Program-made: the position numbers and the translations under genes
From: Holdemanella sp.
GTDB taxonomy: Bacteria; Bacillota_I; Bacilli_A; Erysipelotrichales; Erysipelotrichaceae
NCBI GenBank assembly: GCA_021442845.1
Contig: JABUSD010000169.1
Coordinates: 1 to 5,495, forward strand
Direction of reading: 5' to 3'
DNA length: 5,495 nucleotides
Notes under the pieces: model-generated
Seen by the model: the letters and a program-made list of their open reading frames with translations, nothing else
What the model was told of the DNA's origin: nothing
Databases searched by the model: none
Shown: positions 4,215 through 5,495 of the stretch, in pieces
Numbering within the stretch: the first letter of the stretch is position 1
Layout: each line of letters starts with the position of its first letter

Positions 4215-5495
4215 CTATTCAACACCTTCAACATCATTGAAAAGCGTTCCACCTTCTAATACTCTTGTATTTGTATATCCGTAGAATTTCATACGGTTCT
4301 GTAATAAGTAAGCACGTTTTCCTTTATTACAGATCAACAATAATTTTTCATCCAATCCATATCCATCAATTGGTCCATTTACCTTTGTTAAATCCACATA
4401 TGGAGCTGTTTTGATTGTAGGAACCAGACAAGTATCAATAACTCTATATCCTTCAGCGGCTCCATTTGCATATTCTGCTGGTGTAAATGTTTCATATTCA
4501 CCATTCAACTTATTGAATAATACGTTCAATGTTGTTACAAATGGATGAATCGCTGTTGAGAATGGAGGTGCATATGCTAAATCCATATCCACTAGATCAT
4601 CAATCTTAGCATTTAAAGTCAAGGCAACGGCAGCAACGTCTACAACTTTATCCACTGCCCCTTTACCTAATACCTGAATACCTAAGAATTTGTGCGTTGT
4701 CTTATCGGCTACCATCTTAATAAAGAAAGATGAACTTCCTGGATAGTAGTGAGCCTTGTCATCTACAACCGTTACAACACTGATTGGATCAAATCCCATA
4801 TCTTTTGCGTTTGCTTCACTTAAACCTGTACGACCTGTATTCAAGTCTGGTAAATGACATACAGCTGTTCCTAATACACCACGGTAAGATAAATCTTTAC
4901 CTGCTAGATTCTTAGCAAGGATACGTCCTTCGATATTTGCACTGCTTCCCATTGGTGAATAGGCATCAGCTCCAGTAATACAGTTTTTAACGATGACACA
5001 GTCACCCGCTGCATAGATATCAGGAATGTTTGTCTGCATGTGATCATCAACAATAATCGCACCATTTCTTGCCATATCAAATCCTAAATCTTTGACAAAG
5101 GCTGTATTTGGACGAATACCAACACTCATCACAACTAGATCCGCTTTGATAGCACGTCTATCCGTTTTTACTTTAGAAACTTTTCCATCAGCACCTAAAA
5201 TAGCTTCAAGTCGAGTTCCTGTCATGCACATGATTCCCTTATCTGCTAAATGTGCTTCAACAAAGTTACACATTTCATCATCAAATCCTGGAAGTACATG
5301 TGGTGCCATATCTAAGACAACTGTACGAATTCCTTTGGCGTTTAAATTTTCAGCAATTTCAAGTCCGATGAAACCACCACCAACAACAACAGCTCTTTTA
5401 ATTTCATTGGCATCAATGTTGTTCAGAAGCTTACGATAGCGCTTTTCGTGGTTTTTTTCAATGTCAGCTACCATGCGGAACTTCTCTGCCAGCTC
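4215..5495 (-). CDS. CoA-disulfide reductase/NADH oxidase-like flavoprotein with C-terminal rhodanese-like domain (5' end missing)
   Basis: The reading frame is open to the right edge (426 codons visible). The N-terminal FAD-binding fold and any redox cysteine near residue 40 lie outside; roughly 120 residues are missing. The first in-frame ATG (5474) is internal: seven codons precede it and it has no convincing ribosome binding site. Counting from that Met, the NAD(P)H site is VVVGGGFIGLE (29-39), and the second FAD motif is TNIPDIYAAGDC (148-159). A dimerisation domain follows, with SPMGSSANIEGR (173-184) and AYAPPFSTAIHP (300-311). Residues 328-419 resemble a shortened rhodanese domain with an active-site-like loop CNKGKR (Cys382), but its first half is poorly conserved. 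Related fusions reduce CoA disulfide, CoA persulfide or polysulfide with NAD(P)H, and the rhodanese domain carries sulfane sulfur. As first visible gene of the operon it may process sulfane sulfur or pass electrons to the sulfite reductase. The fold is certain; the substrate is not. Confidence 0.9.
   Translation of the reverse strand, partial: ELAEKFRMVADIEKNHEKRYRKLLNNIDANEIKRAVVVGGGFIGLEIAENLNAKGIRTVVLDMAPHVLPGFDDEMCNFVEAHLADKGIMCMTGTRLEAILGADGKVSKVKTDRRAIKADLVVMSVGIRPNTAFVKDLGFDMARNGAIIVDDHMQTNIPDIYAAGDCVIVKNCITGADAYSPMGSSANIEGRILAKNLAGKDLSYRGVLGTAVCHLPDLNTGRTGLSEANAKDMGFDPISVVTVVDDKAHYYPGSSSFFIKMVADKTTHKFLGIQVLGKGAVDKVVDVAAVALTLNAKIDDLVDMDLAYAPPFSTAIHPFVTTLNVLFNKLNGEYETFTPAEYANGAAEGYRVIDTCLVPTIKTAPYVDLTKVNGPIDGYGLDEKLLLICNKGKRAYLLQNRMKFYGYTNTRVLEGGTLFNDVEGVE

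Noticed and set aside
5092..5439. Plus-strand open frame opposite the flavoprotein gene
   Set aside because: Antisense to the conserved NAD-binding motif; no supporting start signal or motif.
4215..5474. Flavoprotein gene starting at the ATG at 5474 as a complete 419-residue protein
   Set aside because: The frame stays open to the window edge, there is no good ribosome binding site, and the obligatory N-terminal FAD-binding fold would be missing. The gene is cut by the window.
5405..5495. Lysine/arginine-rich segment before the NAD-binding motif of the flavoprotein as a novel inserted domain
   Set aside because: It is only a few residues longer than the linker usually found before GGGFIGLE, and the protein is truncated here, so no separate domain can be claimed.

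Overview
The window is a compact, AT-rich stretch with all genes on the minus strand and strong AGGAGG-type ribosome binding sites. Intrinsic terminators and sigma-A-like promoters fit a low-GC Bacillota (Firmicutes). The siroheme and iron-sulfur sulfite reductase plus the NADH-type flavoprotein point to an anaerobe, possibly a gut Erysipelotrichia or Clostridia relative. That placement is inference from style and gene content; no marker gene is present.

In order of transcription (right to left), the first block is a tight sulfur-redox operon. 4215-5495 is the 3' part of a CoA-disulfide reductase/NADH oxidase-like FAD/NAD flavoprotein ending in a shortened rhodanese domain; its 5' end lies beyond the window. 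3249-4193 is a one-piece siroheme/4Fe-4S sulfite reductase of the AsrC type, with two ferredoxin clusters in the same chain. 2200-3249 is a YeiH-family (PF03601) membrane protein, a putative sulfate/sulfite exporter. The first two genes are 21 nt apart and the last two share one base (TAATG). A hairpin terminator at 2161-2190 closes the operon. The likely logic is that the flavoprotein handles NADH and sulfane sulfur, the siroheme enzyme handles sulfite, and the YeiH protein moves a sulfur oxyanion across the membrane. No AsrA/AsrB or Dsr partner is seen in the window.

The second block is a monocistronic TetR-family regulator (1461-2081). It has a recognisable promoter (2109-2137), and its terminator (1438-1462) begins inside its own stop codon.

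The third block is a lipoprotein gene (66-1382) whose product has three related beta-rich repeats. A second lipoprotein gene starts 16 nt downstream at 49 and runs off the left edge. The first 49 nt of the two genes are identical, so this is a tandem paralogue pair, probably co-transcribed from a promoter near 1409-1436. No RNA gene, mobile element or CRISPR array was seen, and there is no gene-free stretch longer than 120 bases.
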